Part shown: positions 22,999 through 30,587 of the stretch, piece after piece
How the letters are laid out: every line of letters begins with the position of its first letter
Numbering within the stretch: the stretch's first letter is position 1
IMG/VR virus record: IMGVR_UViG_3300020469_000153
Coordinates: 1-32,554 of that record
Reading direction: 5' to 3' (one strand)
Length of the DNA stretch: 32,554 bases
From: a virus
The notes under the pieces: generated by a model
Database searches by the model: none
The model's input: only the letters and a program-made list of their open reading frames with translations
Told to the model about the DNA's origin: nothing
Position numbers and translations under genes: made by a program

Positions 22999-23883
22999 AT
23001 GAGCGCCTTTAAAAAATTAAATACAGCCGACAGTTTTATTTCTGTTTTTAACTCCCATAAGAATTATTCGGTAGTTAGCTCTTCCTTTGCTCAAAATGGC
23101 ATTACAGCAAAAACAGCCCTAGAAAATACCGGAAATAGTAACTTCCCTTCAGATAGTACTTACAATCAAGCTTTAAGGTACAGAAGTATTAATCACCTTT
23201 ACTACAACAACTTTAACATCACTGGCTCAGTACTTACAACAGGCTCTTATGAACATTACCTAGAGACAAGTCTACCTTCAGGGTCTAGAAAAATTTATAC
23301 TTCTGCTTCTATTTTTTCTTTTCCAAGAAATATAATTGGCAGTTATATTAAACCAACCTCTTTTGAAATCTCGGCAGTGTTCGGCCCAGCCGAATCAGAC
23401 AGAAGAAGACTAATGGACTCAGGAGAAGGTTATCTTACTTTCTCAGGATCTTCAGCTACAGATTTACCTAACTCTATAACTTCATCATACTCAGTCGGAG
23501 ACATAAATTATAGACATGGAACAGTAATAATTACTAATAGCGATCTAGTAGATTGGTTTCAAATAAGTAGTAGCTATACAGCAAGTTGGGAATCAACTCA
23601 ACCCGTTTTTACTTCTAATAACTACTGTAAGGTAATGTCATCTGATTTATCCTTTAGCTCTAATCCCTCAGCATGTAAATCGGAAAATGCTTTGACCGGA
23701 TCTCTTTCTTATTCAGGTGGGCTGCCTAAGGATAACATTACTGGAAGTGAATTCAAACCTTACGTTACAGCTGTCGGACTTTATAATGATGCGACTGAAC
23801 TTATAGCAGTAGCTAAACTAGGGCAACCTATTCCAAAATCTAAAACAAACGATATGACATTTGTTGTAAAATTTGATATATAA
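22999..23883 (+). CDS. Virion protein, third of three tandem paralogues (294 aa)
   Basis: This copy aligns with the second over most of its length: MSAFKKLNTADSF, LRYRSINHLYYNNF, DNITGSEFKPYVTAVGLYND, AVAKLGQPIPKS and the terminal VKFDI. An upstream in-frame ATG at 22984 would add five residues, but I chose 22999 because it matches the MSAFKKLN start of the second copy and lies in the TATTTATNNNTATG context. Middle parts differ from copy two, consistent with faster change in a surface domain. It is the last structural gene before the accessory block. Confidence 0.7.
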   Translation: MSAFKKLNTADSFISVFNSHKNYSVVSSSFAQNGITAKTALENTGNSNFPSDSTYNQALRYRSINHLYYNNFNITGSVLTTGSYEHYLETSLPSGSRKIYTSASIFSFPRNIIGSYIKPTSFEISAVFGPAESDRRRLMDSGEGYLTFSGSSATDLPNSITSSYSVGDINYRHGTVIITNSDLVDWFQISSSYTASWESTQPVFTSNNYCKVMSSDLSFSSNPSACKSENALTGSLSYSGGLPKDNITGSEFKPYVTAVGLYNDATELIAVAKLGQPIPKSKTNDMTFVVKFDI

Positions 23884-23886
23884 AAT

Positions 23887-24345
23887 ATGTGGTTATATAA
23901 AAAAAATGTTATAGATAGCATTGATAAAATGCCAAAAGATACTTACGGTTTCATTTACCAAGTCACCCATTTACCAACCGATAGAAAGTACATAGGAAAA
24001 AAAGTTCTTTATTTTGAACGTAATGTTCGTTTAGGTAAAAGAGAACTTCAAGCTCTAAAAGAAGAAAGAAAAGCTAAAGGTATAGGCGGAAGAGCACCAT
24101 CTAAGAAAAAAGTGATAAAAGAATCAGATTGGAAGACCTACTTTGGATCTCAGACTGAAATGAAAGATTTAGTAAAAAACGGTAAACAGTCGGACTTTAA
24201 AAGAGAAATTCTTAAATTTGTATACAATAAGAAGCATCTTACATACTTTGAGTGTAAGTATCTATTTATATATGAAGTTTTAGAAAATAATAAAGAGTTT
24301 ATCAACGATAATATTCTTGCCAAATTCTACTCCAGAGATTTTTAA
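23887..24345 (+). CDS. GIY-YIG-like endonuclease-family protein
   Basis: A 152-residue protein with a GIY-YIG-type pattern: GFIYQVT (21-27) followed by KYIGKK (34-39), then a basic linker, DWKTYFGSQ (81-89) and Glu122 in YFECKYLF. The spacing and the W-x-x-Y-x-G-S block match a phage group usually annotated as putative GIY-YIG endonucleases. It could nick or cleave DNA as a stand-alone nuclease; target unknown. It starts three bases after the last structural gene and overlaps the next gene by one base (TAATG). Confidence 0.75.
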   Translation: MWLYKKNVIDSIDKMPKDTYGFIYQVTHLPTDRKYIGKKVLYFERNVRLGKRELQALKEERKAKGIGGRAPSKKKVIKESDWKTYFGSQTEMKDLVKNGKQSDFKREILKFVYNKKHLTYFECKYLFIYEVLENNKEFINDNILAKFYSRDF

Positions 24346-24905
24346 TGATCAAGTTAGCTAAAATTATAAGTACTACTCCCGGTATTAGGTATCATATTGA
24401 ACACGGTTTAGCCCTTCATGAAAATATTTATCGCTATTCCTCTAAGGAGTTTGTAAATTTATTTTTCGAAGCTCGTTTATTATATAACGCAGGTAAGATA
24501 GATTTAATTGAAGCTGATATCGATCTCATAACTACTACCGATATCGGAGAGTACGGTGTATATGAAGGTAAACAAATACCTCTAGATCTTCCTATGGCTA
24601 CTGAGGCTAAATATCAAGGAAAAGATGTTGATCTTAATAAACCGAAAAGAGGCGGTAGTAAAAAGTTCTACGTTTACGTACGAGATCCTAAAACTAAGAA
24701 TATTAAAAAAGTTTCTTTTGGTGCAAAAGACGGCGGGGGTAATTTAGCAGTTAAGTTAGATGATCCAAAAAGAAGAAAAGCATTTGCCGATCGTCACAAT
24801 TGTAAAGATAAAAAAGACAAAACTAAACCAGGTTATTGGGCATGCAGAACAGGACGTTATTGGAAATCTCTCGGTGGAAGCAAAAACTATCCAGGTTTCT
24901 GGTAA
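24345..24905 (+). CDS. Conserved-looking phage protein with Cys/His/Trp motif (186 aa)
   Basis: The N-terminal 80 residues (VNLFFEARLLYNAGKIDLIE, TTDIGEYGVYEGKQIPLDLP) form one module. The C-terminal 80 form another, with KKFYVYVRDPKTKNIKKVSFG, the His-Asn-Cys at RHNCKDKKDK and GYWACRTGRYWKSLGG. The latter pattern recurs, from memory, in phage proteins of unknown role. It carries few cysteines (HNC, AC), possibly a small metal site. The gene overlaps its upstream neighbour by one base and its downstream neighbour by about 64 bases in another frame. Function unknown. Confidence 0.65.
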   Translation: MIKLAKIISTTPGIRYHIEHGLALHENIYRYSSKEFVNLFFEARLLYNAGKIDLIEADIDLITTTDIGEYGVYEGKQIPLDLPMATEAKYQGKDVDLNKPKRGGSKKFYVYVRDPKTKNIKKVSFGAKDGGGNLAVKLDDPKRRKAFADRHNCKDKKDKTKPGYWACRTGRYWKSLGGSKNYPGFW

Positions 24906-25204
24906 AGTTACATCTTCGGCTTTTTAAAAAAACAACAGATTTTCCTTTCGAAGAAGAGCGTATAGGCTCAAGAAGAATACGGACTTTCTCTAAAGATTCT
25001 CTTCAAGACGATATGGTATGGCATCGTGATAGAGAAAATAGATTAGTAATTCCATTAAACAATACAGACTGGTTATATCAGCAAGATAATGAACTTCCAG
25101 TACCTTTAAAGAAAGGTAGATTACAATTTATTCCTAGGAATGTTTACCATAGGCTCCTAGTTGGTAAAAAAGATTTAGTAGTTGAAATAAGAGAAATAGA
25201 ATAG
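24842..25204 (+). CDS. Cupin-like small protein
   Basis: A 120-residue frame whose conserved part is residues 40-120: RRIRTFSKDSLQDDMVWHRDREN, then IPLNNTDWLYQQDNELPVPLKKG, FIPRNVYHRLLVGKKD and VVEIRE. The WHRD...YHRL pattern resembles the cupin-type beta-barrel proteins found in marine T4-like phages; histidines could bind a metal. The start is uncertain. ATG 24842 puts the first 20 codons inside the preceding gene in another frame; TTG at 24836 or 24860 are alternatives, and the conserved domain does not need the overlap. Its TAG stop directly abuts TTG. Confidence 0.6.
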   Translation: MQNRTLLEISRWKQKLSRFLVKLHLRLFKKTTDFPFEEERIGSRRIRTFSKDSLQDDMVWHRDRENRLVIPLNNTDWLYQQDNELPVPLKKGRLQFIPRNVYHRLLVGKKDLVVEIREIE

Positions 25205-25257
25205 TTGTTTTTCTCAGTATTTCTCACGATATTATAGTACGTACGTAAATAAGTTAT

Positions 25258-26184
25258 ATGCAGGACTACTCAATTTTATTAGGGGCGCTTGAAAACGTCC
25301 TTGGCAAAAGCCATAAAAGAGCTAGGGATAATTATGCCTTTCACTGTCCTTTCTGTAACCATAAGAAAATGAAGCTTGAGATAAAGCTAGGTACTACCGA
25401 AGATGGTAAAAATCCTTGGGAGTGTTGGGTATGTCGTACCCGCGGTCGAACTATTAAGTCCCTTCTATATCAACTTAAGCTACCTAAAGAACAAGCAGTA
25501 GAAGTACTAAAATATATTCATAAAGGTACGGATAGTTATTACCGAGTCGAAGAAAGTGTTACTCTACCTGAAGAGTTTCGATCTATAAATGAGCTTTCTC
25601 CTACATCTATTATGGGCCAGAAGCTAAGAAGGTATTTAAATAGAAGAGGTATATCTGACTTAGACATACTACGGTATAATATTGGCTTTTGTGATAAAGG
25701 TGAATATGCCGGCCGAATAGTTATACCTTCCTACGACGAGAATAATAATTTAAACTTTTTTGTCGCCCGTACCTATCAAGATGATTGGATGAAATATAAG
25801 AACCCAGAAGCTTCAAAAGATATAGTAGCTTTCGAAAATCAAGTTAACTGGTCCAAGCCAATAGTACTTGTTGAAGGAGTATTTGACGCTATGGCCGTAC
25901 GTAGAAATGCAATACCTATCCTCGGTAAAAGTTTACCACAAGCTCTATTGAAGAAAATTGTGTCTGCCGGTAGCGAAGACATATACATAGCGTTAGATGG
26001 AGATGCTAGGAAACAAGCTCTCTCATATTCTGAGCAATTGCTTAACATGGGTAAGAACGTTTACCTGGTCGAACTCAAAGATAAAGACCCAAGCGAGATG
26101 GGCTTTACCGGTTTTACTAACTTAATACAACAAGCTCAAAGACTTGATCTCTCTTTGCTCTTAAAATATAAAATGTCATTATGA
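25258..26184 (+). CDS. DnaG-type DNA primase
   Basis: A 308-residue primase with the zinc-binding domain at the N-terminus (His29, Cys30, Cys33 in CPFC; Cys56, Cys59 in CWVC) and a TOPRIM domain near residues 200-275: Glu206 in VEGVFDA and Asp247-x-Asp249 in ALDGDA, which bind catalytic metals. GRIVIPSYD (152-160) is the conserved strand before TOPRIM. It makes RNA primers for lagging-strand synthesis. It is shorter than bacterial DnaG because no helicase-binding C-terminal domain is present. A 53-base gap separates it from the cupin-like gene, and it overlaps the nuclease gene by four bases. Confidence 0.9.
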   Translation: MQDYSILLGALENVLGKSHKRARDNYAFHCPFCNHKKMKLEIKLGTTEDGKNPWECWVCRTRGRTIKSLLYQLKLPKEQAVEVLKYIHKGTDSYYRVEESVTLPEEFRSINELSPTSIMGQKLRRYLNRRGISDLDILRYNIGFCDKGEYAGRIVIPSYDENNNLNFFVARTYQDDWMKYKNPEASKDIVAFENQVNWSKPIVLVEGVFDAMAVRRNAIPILGKSLPQALLKKIVSAGSEDIYIALDGDARKQALSYSEQLLNMGKNVYLVELKDKDPSEMGFTGFTNLIQQAQRLDLSLLLKYKMSL

Positions 26185-26963
26185 TAAATGTAGGAACGAA
26201 CGTCCTAAAAGAACATAGTAAAAAACGTCTCCAGTTTGACGGGGAACTTAAACAAATTAATTTTTTAGATAGAAGAGTATATCAGAGAGGAGAAGGAGTA
26301 TACTACCCCTCCGTTACTACCATTCTCCAGTATATGCCTAAGAATAAGTTCTTTGAAATGTGGCTTAAAGATGTAGGGCATAATGCCGACTTAATCATGA
26401 GACGGGCAGGAAAAGAAGGCACTCAAGTACATGAAGCTATAGAGACTTTACTTGACGGTGAAGAACTTCACTGGATGGATGACTACGGTAATGCCAAGTA
26501 TAATGAAAAAGTCTGGGAGATGATAAACAAGTTTGTAGACTTCTGGACTACCTGTAAACCGGAATTAATTTCTACGGAAGAGTTTGTATATTCCGATGAA
26601 TATAGATATGCTGGTACAGCTGACTTGGTATGTAAACTTGACGGAGAAGTTTGGTTAATAGATTTTAAAACTTCTAACTCTCTACACAAGTCTTATGACC
26701 TGCAGCTTGCCTCTTATGCCAAGGCTCTAAAAGAATCCAAAGGTGTAGAAATTGAAAGAACTGGTATACTTTGGTTAAAATCTTCTAAGAGAGGCCCATC
26801 TAAGCAAAAAGGACGCATTCAGGGCAAAGGCTGGGAACTAAAAATGATAGATGATATAGAAGAAAACTTTGAGCTCTTTCAACTTATACGTAAACTATAC
26901 AACCTTGAGAACCCCGATACTGAGCCTATTTATACTAAATACAGTACAGTCCTCAAACTATGA
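26181..26963 (+). CDS. PD-(D/E)XK nuclease, RecB/Cas4-like
   Basis: A 260-residue RecB-type nuclease. The catalytic set is complete: His84 (GTQVHEAIE), Asp148 in GTADLV, Asp161-Phe-Lys163 in LIDFKTS and Gln175 in QLASYAKAL. Members degrade DNA ends or act as Cas4/Dna2-like exonucleases. The N-terminal VYYPSVTTILQYMP motif is typical of phage RecB-like exonucleases. It overlaps the primase by ATGA and the kinase by ATGA, so it belongs to the replication-repair operon and could process DNA ends during replication or recombination. Confidence 0.85.
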   Translation: MINVGTNVLKEHSKKRLQFDGELKQINFLDRRVYQRGEGVYYPSVTTILQYMPKNKFFEMWLKDVGHNADLIMRRAGKEGTQVHEAIETLLDGEELHWMDDYGNAKYNEKVWEMINKFVDFWTTCKPELISTEEFVYSDEYRYAGTADLVCKLDGEVWLIDFKTSNSLHKSYDLQLASYAKALKESKGVEIERTGILWLKSSKRGPSKQKGRIQGKGWELKMIDDIEENFELFQLIRKLYNLENPDTEPIYTKYSTVLKL

Positions 26964-27892
26964 AATTAAGTCAAATACTTTTAGAAGAAAACGGAAGACC
27001 CAAAGCCTTGATCATGGCAGGTGGAGCCGGCGCCGGTAAATCCTATATACTTAGTAAGATTGACACTAGAGGTACTACTCAGTATAATCCTGATAAGTAC
27101 GTAGAAGATCCCAAAAGTCCAATGTTCAACAACTTAGGTGCAGCAGCTCCTATGGTAAAAAAAGATGTAATTGCAGCTGTAGAAGCTAAAGAGTCGTTTA
27201 TTTGGGATACTACTGGTAGAGACATAGGCATTATAGGAGATATGAAAGAGGAAGGGTACGATGTTTTTGTTGTGATGGTTTATACTCATCCCATTATTTC
27301 ATTTATTTCAAACTTTGAACGTTCACGTGCCGTACCTAAATCAGCTGTATTTTCTACTTGGCAACAAGCGTATGACCTAGTTGATAACTATAGAGATTTG
27401 CTTGGTAAGAATTTTATACTTGTATCTAATCTACGAGGTGGAGAGTACGAAAAACAAATTAAAGATTTTAATAAGGCAGCAGAAAAAAAGGGTGCAGGTA
27501 TCTTACAGTATTTGGATACTATGATAGCTAAGGATCCTCAAAAGTATAAGACAACTTTCTCAAAAGACTTTGACATAACAGATCCAGAAGCACTTGAAGC
27601 ATACAGTACCGAAGTAGAAGGTCTTAAGTTTGACGCAGATGATGAATCTATGGTTAAACAACTAAAAAGACATTTTATGAAGTCGTGGGATAAAAAAGGT
27701 CAAGGTCCTGGTCGTAAGTCGATAGAAACTAAAATTAAAAGTATAGAAAGAACTAGAGATAACGCTGCTGCAAAACATGAGAAGATAATGGATGAGATAG
27801 CTAAAATGGTTCTAAATCCTAAATTTAATAAAATGCTTGATGCAGAACCACAATCAGAAGCTATTTTTAAAGCTAATCAATTTTTAAAGTAA
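26960..27892 (+). CDS. P-loop kinase, zeta-toxin/PNK-like
   Basis: A 310-residue protein with a Walker A motif GGAGAGKS (21-28), preceded by ALIMA, and downstream QYNPDKYVED and FIWDTTGRD strands in the places where zeta-toxin and polynucleotide-kinase-type phosphotransferases have their acceptor-binding and catalytic Asp residues. The C-terminal third is a separate helical region rich in Lys, Glu and Asp. It could phosphorylate a nucleotide, sugar nucleotide or nucleic-acid end. Neither toxin nor repair role is demonstrated. It overlaps both neighbours (ATGA, TAATG), placing it in a unit with a nucleotidyltransferase and a HAD phosphatase. Confidence 0.75.
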   Translation: MKLSQILLEENGRPKALIMAGGAGAGKSYILSKIDTRGTTQYNPDKYVEDPKSPMFNNLGAAAPMVKKDVIAAVEAKESFIWDTTGRDIGIIGDMKEEGYDVFVVMVYTHPIISFISNFERSRAVPKSAVFSTWQQAYDLVDNYRDLLGKNFILVSNLRGGEYEKQIKDFNKAAEKKGAGILQYLDTMIAKDPQKYKTTFSKDFDITDPEALEAYSTEVEGLKFDADDESMVKQLKRHFMKSWDKKGQGPGRKSIETKIKSIERTRDNAAAKHEKIMDEIAKMVLNPKFNKMLDAEPQSEAIFKANQFLK

Positions 27893-29106
27893 TGGCAATA
27901 GCAATTTTTCCGGGAGCTTTTAAACCACCTACTAAAGGGCACTTTTTAGCCGTCAAGGAACTTGCTACGAATACATTTAAAGCTGCTAAATGGGACTCCG
28001 ATCAAACAGGAAAGATTACTCCCGGTACTTTACGATCAAAAAAAGCTGATGATAAAGTAGATACAGTAGTAGTCATTATCTCTAATAAAGCTAGAAACGG
28101 TATTTCGGCTGAAGACTCTCTGAAGATTTGGAATATTTACAGTAAGTATTTACCCGGAAACGTAGATATTATAATTAGCCCTGATGCCGATCCTATTCGA
28201 ACGGCTTTAAAAATGGTAAAAGATAATCCTGATAAACAATTTATTAATACCGTATACCTAAGAACTGAAAAAGACTACCCAGATCTATCTAGAATTAAGA
28301 CCTTTGAAAAGTACCCTAACTCTAAAGGATTAGCACTTAAATCTGAATTAGAAGGTGTTAGAGCAACGGATTTAAGAAAAGCAGTAGTATCTAATAGTTT
28401 TGACCTATTTAAACAATATATACCCGAGGAAGTTTCTGAAGAAGAAGCACAATTAATATTCAATATGGTAAGAGAGACAGTTAAAGCGGAACAAAATATG
28501 TATGAAGAGATGGGAAATCTCTTTGAGAATATATTTACAGTTGAAGAAACAGTAAAAGAAGCAAGCTCGGGAACCCCAATCTCAGCCCGTGGCACAGTCT
28601 CGTCAGCCGATAGACAAAAGCTTACTGTTGCTTACCATAGAGTAGTCAGTACCTTAGGTGATAATTTTTACGATATTAAGTTTAATCAAGATCATATCAG
28701 AATACAGCTACCTAACGAGGATCAAAAAATAGGCTTTGATTATACACCTTTTATGGGATCTATTTTAGAGTATATGATAGACGAAGGTATGAATGTATCG
28801 CCACTACCTGAGGTTAAAATTAAGAAAGACCCGGTAGAATCAGCTGACTTTTTTGGCAGAACAGCATTTTATGACCCAAACGTAAACGAGATTACTCTAT
28901 ACGTTGAAGGACGACATCCTAAAGATGTAATGAGATCTTTTGTACACGAGATGATACACCACATTCAAAATATAGAAGGTAGAATAAAGAATATTAATAC
29001 TACTAATGTAAACGAAGATGATGCTTTAGTAGAACTTGAAAAAGAGGCCTACATGCTTGGAAACATGACTTTTCGTAGCTGGGAGGATAAAGTTAAAAAT
29101 GGCTAA
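27892..29106 (+). CDS. Nucleotidyltransferase fused to an HExxH metallopeptidase
   Basis: Two domains in one 404-residue frame. Residues 1-180 look like a nucleotidyltransferase of the NMNAT/cytidylyltransferase superfamily: FPGAFKPPTKGH (6-17) supplies the (H/T)xGH motif, ISNKARNGISAEDSLKIW follows, and GVRATDLRKAV (155-165) stands where the ISSTxxR motif is expected. After a helical linker (180-235), the C-terminal domain ends with SFVHEMIHHIQN (349-360), an HExxH zinc peptidase motif, and Glu381/383/385 in ELEKEAYML as candidate third ligand. Proteolysis of a substrate linked to nucleotide transfer is speculative. The gene overlaps both its neighbours. Confidence 0.75.
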   Translation: MAIAIFPGAFKPPTKGHFLAVKELATNTFKAAKWDSDQTGKITPGTLRSKKADDKVDTVVVIISNKARNGISAEDSLKIWNIYSKYLPGNVDIIISPDADPIRTALKMVKDNPDKQFINTVYLRTEKDYPDLSRIKTFEKYPNSKGLALKSELEGVRATDLRKAVVSNSFDLFKQYIPEEVSEEEAQLIFNMVRETVKAEQNMYEEMGNLFENIFTVEETVKEASSGTPISARGTVSSADRQKLTVAYHRVVSTLGDNFYDIKFNQDHIRIQLPNEDQKIGFDYTPFMGSILEYMIDEGMNVSPLPEVKIKKDPVESADFFGRTAFYDPNVNEITLYVEGRHPKDVMRSFVHEMIHHIQNIEGRIKNINTTNVNEDDALVELEKEAYMLGNMTFRSWEDKVKNG

Positions 29107-29653
29107 AACGTTATTAGAACTTCTAGGCGGGCCTGATCCGTTGAGAGAAATAAAAGAAAAACCGCCATATCAAATATACTGCGACATGGATGGAGTTCTT
29201 TGCGACTTTAGAGGTAGGTTTGAACATTTTACCGGTATGCATCCTAGAGAGTATGAAGATCGACACGGTAAAACTCTCTTCTGGAACCTTATAGATAATG
29301 AAGTAGGACTTGTATTCTGGTCTAAGATGGATTGGACTCCAATGGGTAAAATGCTTTGGCACTTTATTAAACCTTATAGTCCGCAACTTCTTACTTCTCC
29401 CTCCCGTGCTAATGAATCACGTTTAGGTAAAAATATATGGGTTAAAGATCACCTTAACCCTCAACCTAAAGTAAATTTTAGAAGAGCAAAAGAAAAGCAT
29501 GACTTTGCAAATGAAAATGCTATCTTACTAGACGATAGAGAAGATACTATTGAAAGATGGAATAACGCCGGAGGTATAGGAATACACCATCCGGAGAATA
29601 CAACGAACTTGAATCCCATATTAGATAAGTTAAAAGAACTTGGTTATGAGTGA
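29099..29653 (+). CDS. HAD-family phosphatase, 5'-nucleotidase-like
   Basis: A 184-residue HAD-superfamily hydrolase. Motif I is YCDMDGVLCD (27-36), with Asp29 as nucleophile and Asp31 as acid-base; motif II is near LLTSPSR (97-103); a Lys (111 or 131) could be motif III; motif IV is LLDDRED (143-149). The type fits 5'(3')-deoxyribonucleotidases or the phosphatase half of T4 Pnk. With the kinase two genes upstream it could make a split nucleotide or nucleic-acid-end processing pair. It overlaps the fusion gene by eight bases and the next gene by eight. Confidence 0.85.
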   Translation: MAKTLLELLGGPDPLREIKEKPPYQIYCDMDGVLCDFRGRFEHFTGMHPREYEDRHGKTLFWNLIDNEVGLVFWSKMDWTPMGKMLWHFIKPYSPQLLTSPSRANESRLGKNIWVKDHLNPQPKVNFRRAKEKHDFANENAILLDDREDTIERWNNAGGIGIHHPENTTNLNPILDKLKELGYE

Positions 29654-30224
29654 AACTCTACTAAAAAAAGAATTTAAAAAATCAGATGTTGAACGTATTC
29701 GTAATCTCGTAAAGAAAGATTTTACAGCTAAAACTAAAGTAGCATCTGGGTACAAGAAATCTCAAGTCGTCCGTAAAGAAGGAGAAGTATGGGAAGAAGA
29801 CGGACGCTCTTGGACTATTCAGAACGGCCTTAAACAAAATATCACTAAGCTAGATACCGCCAAGAATGCTTATAAAATACCTTTAAGATGCCCTAAATGT
29901 AATGGTTCTATGAGCCATTGGTTGGCTAAAAAGATGTACCGTATACATGGTTTCTGTTTTGACTGTACTGTGGATTACGAAGCCAGTCTTAAAAAAGCCG
30001 GTAAGTATGAAGAGTATGAAAAAGCTATGATGCAGGGTAACGTAAAAGAATTTGCTAGAGATCTTGAGCAGTATATTATAGATAAGCTTGAAGAGACTAG
30101 TGATTTTGTTACCGAACAAGGTGACGTAGAGGATTGGAAAAATGATAGTACTCAACAAAAAGATAGAATTCTTAAAGAATTAGCTAGTTTTACTAAACAA
30201 GTTAATAAGTCCTTACAGAAGTAA
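29646..30224 (+). CDS. Zinc-ribbon protein (192 aa)
   Basis: This 192-residue protein has a zinc-ribbon-like pair, CPKCNG (about residues 80-85) and CFDCT (about 101-105), 20 residues apart, between a basic N-terminal half and a helical acidic C-terminal half. A TTG start at 29640 is possible; ATG 29646 overlaps the preceding stop (ATGAGTGA). Zinc ribbons of this kind bind nucleic acid or proteins. Placement after the kinase-nucleotidyltransferase-phosphatase genes suggests a nucleic-acid function, unproven. Confidence 0.7.
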   Translation: MSETLLKKEFKKSDVERIRNLVKKDFTAKTKVASGYKKSQVVRKEGEVWEEDGRSWTIQNGLKQNITKLDTAKNAYKIPLRCPKCNGSMSHWLAKKMYRIHGFCFDCTVDYEASLKKAGKYEEYEKAMMQGNVKEFARDLEQYIIDKLEETSDFVTEQGDVEDWKNDSTQQKDRILKELASFTKQVNKSLQK

Positions 30225-30226
30225 TA

Positions 30227-30234
30227 TATTTATA
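30227..30234 (+). promoter_or_regulatory. Candidate late promoter, TATTTATA
   Basis: TATTTATA lies two bases after the stop of the zinc-ribbon gene and 26 bases before ATG 30261. The spacing closely matches the copy at 20384 (29 bases). Both stand in intergenic gaps where new transcription would be expected. The octamer is AT-only and could occur by chance. Confidence 0.3.
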
Positions 30235-30260
30235 AGAGTATTCTATAAATTAAATATATT

Positions 30261-30587
30261 ATGACTCAAAAAGAATTATTAGAAGCTCTTCATACTGAAA
30301 TCATATCGATAAAAGGTAAGATGCCTAATGGCGAACTAACAGGTATGGCAAATGATATGAAAGAAATGAAGGAAGACATATCCGACTTAAAGTATACTCT
30401 TCTCAACCCAGAGGACGGAGTAATAGTTAAGACAAACCAAAACACTTTTTTTAGAAAAGAGAACGCAGGTAATATCGAAAGGATTGATGAATTAGTTTCC
30501 TGGAAGGATACTGTTACCAAGGCTCTATGGATACTTTTTACGGCGATAGTTGGAGTAGTAGTTAAACTAGTTTCTATGTCTACATGA
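30261..30587 (+). CDS. Small membrane protein, XhlA/holin-like
   Basis: A 108-residue protein with an N-terminal coiled-coil region (residues 30-85, including MKEMKEDISDLKYTLLN) and a single C-terminal transmembrane helix (88-105, ALWILFTAIVGVVVKLV). The layout matches XhlA-type hemolysin/holin accessory proteins. No endolysin gene is seen beside it, so a lysis role is only a suggestion. It has its own gap and candidate late promoter, and overlaps the next gene by ATGA. Confidence 0.65.
   Translation: MTQKELLEALHTEIISIKGKMPNGELTGMANDMKEMKEDISDLKYTLLNPEDGVIVKTNQNTFFRKENAGNIERIDELVSWKDTVTKALWILFTAIVGVVVKLVSMST

Noticed and set aside
25205-25237. TTG abutting a TAG stop before the primase as a promoter
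   Set aside because: The only nearby -7 candidate, TATTATAG at 25230, has a 22-base spacer and lacks TTT. It is too weak to call as a feature.
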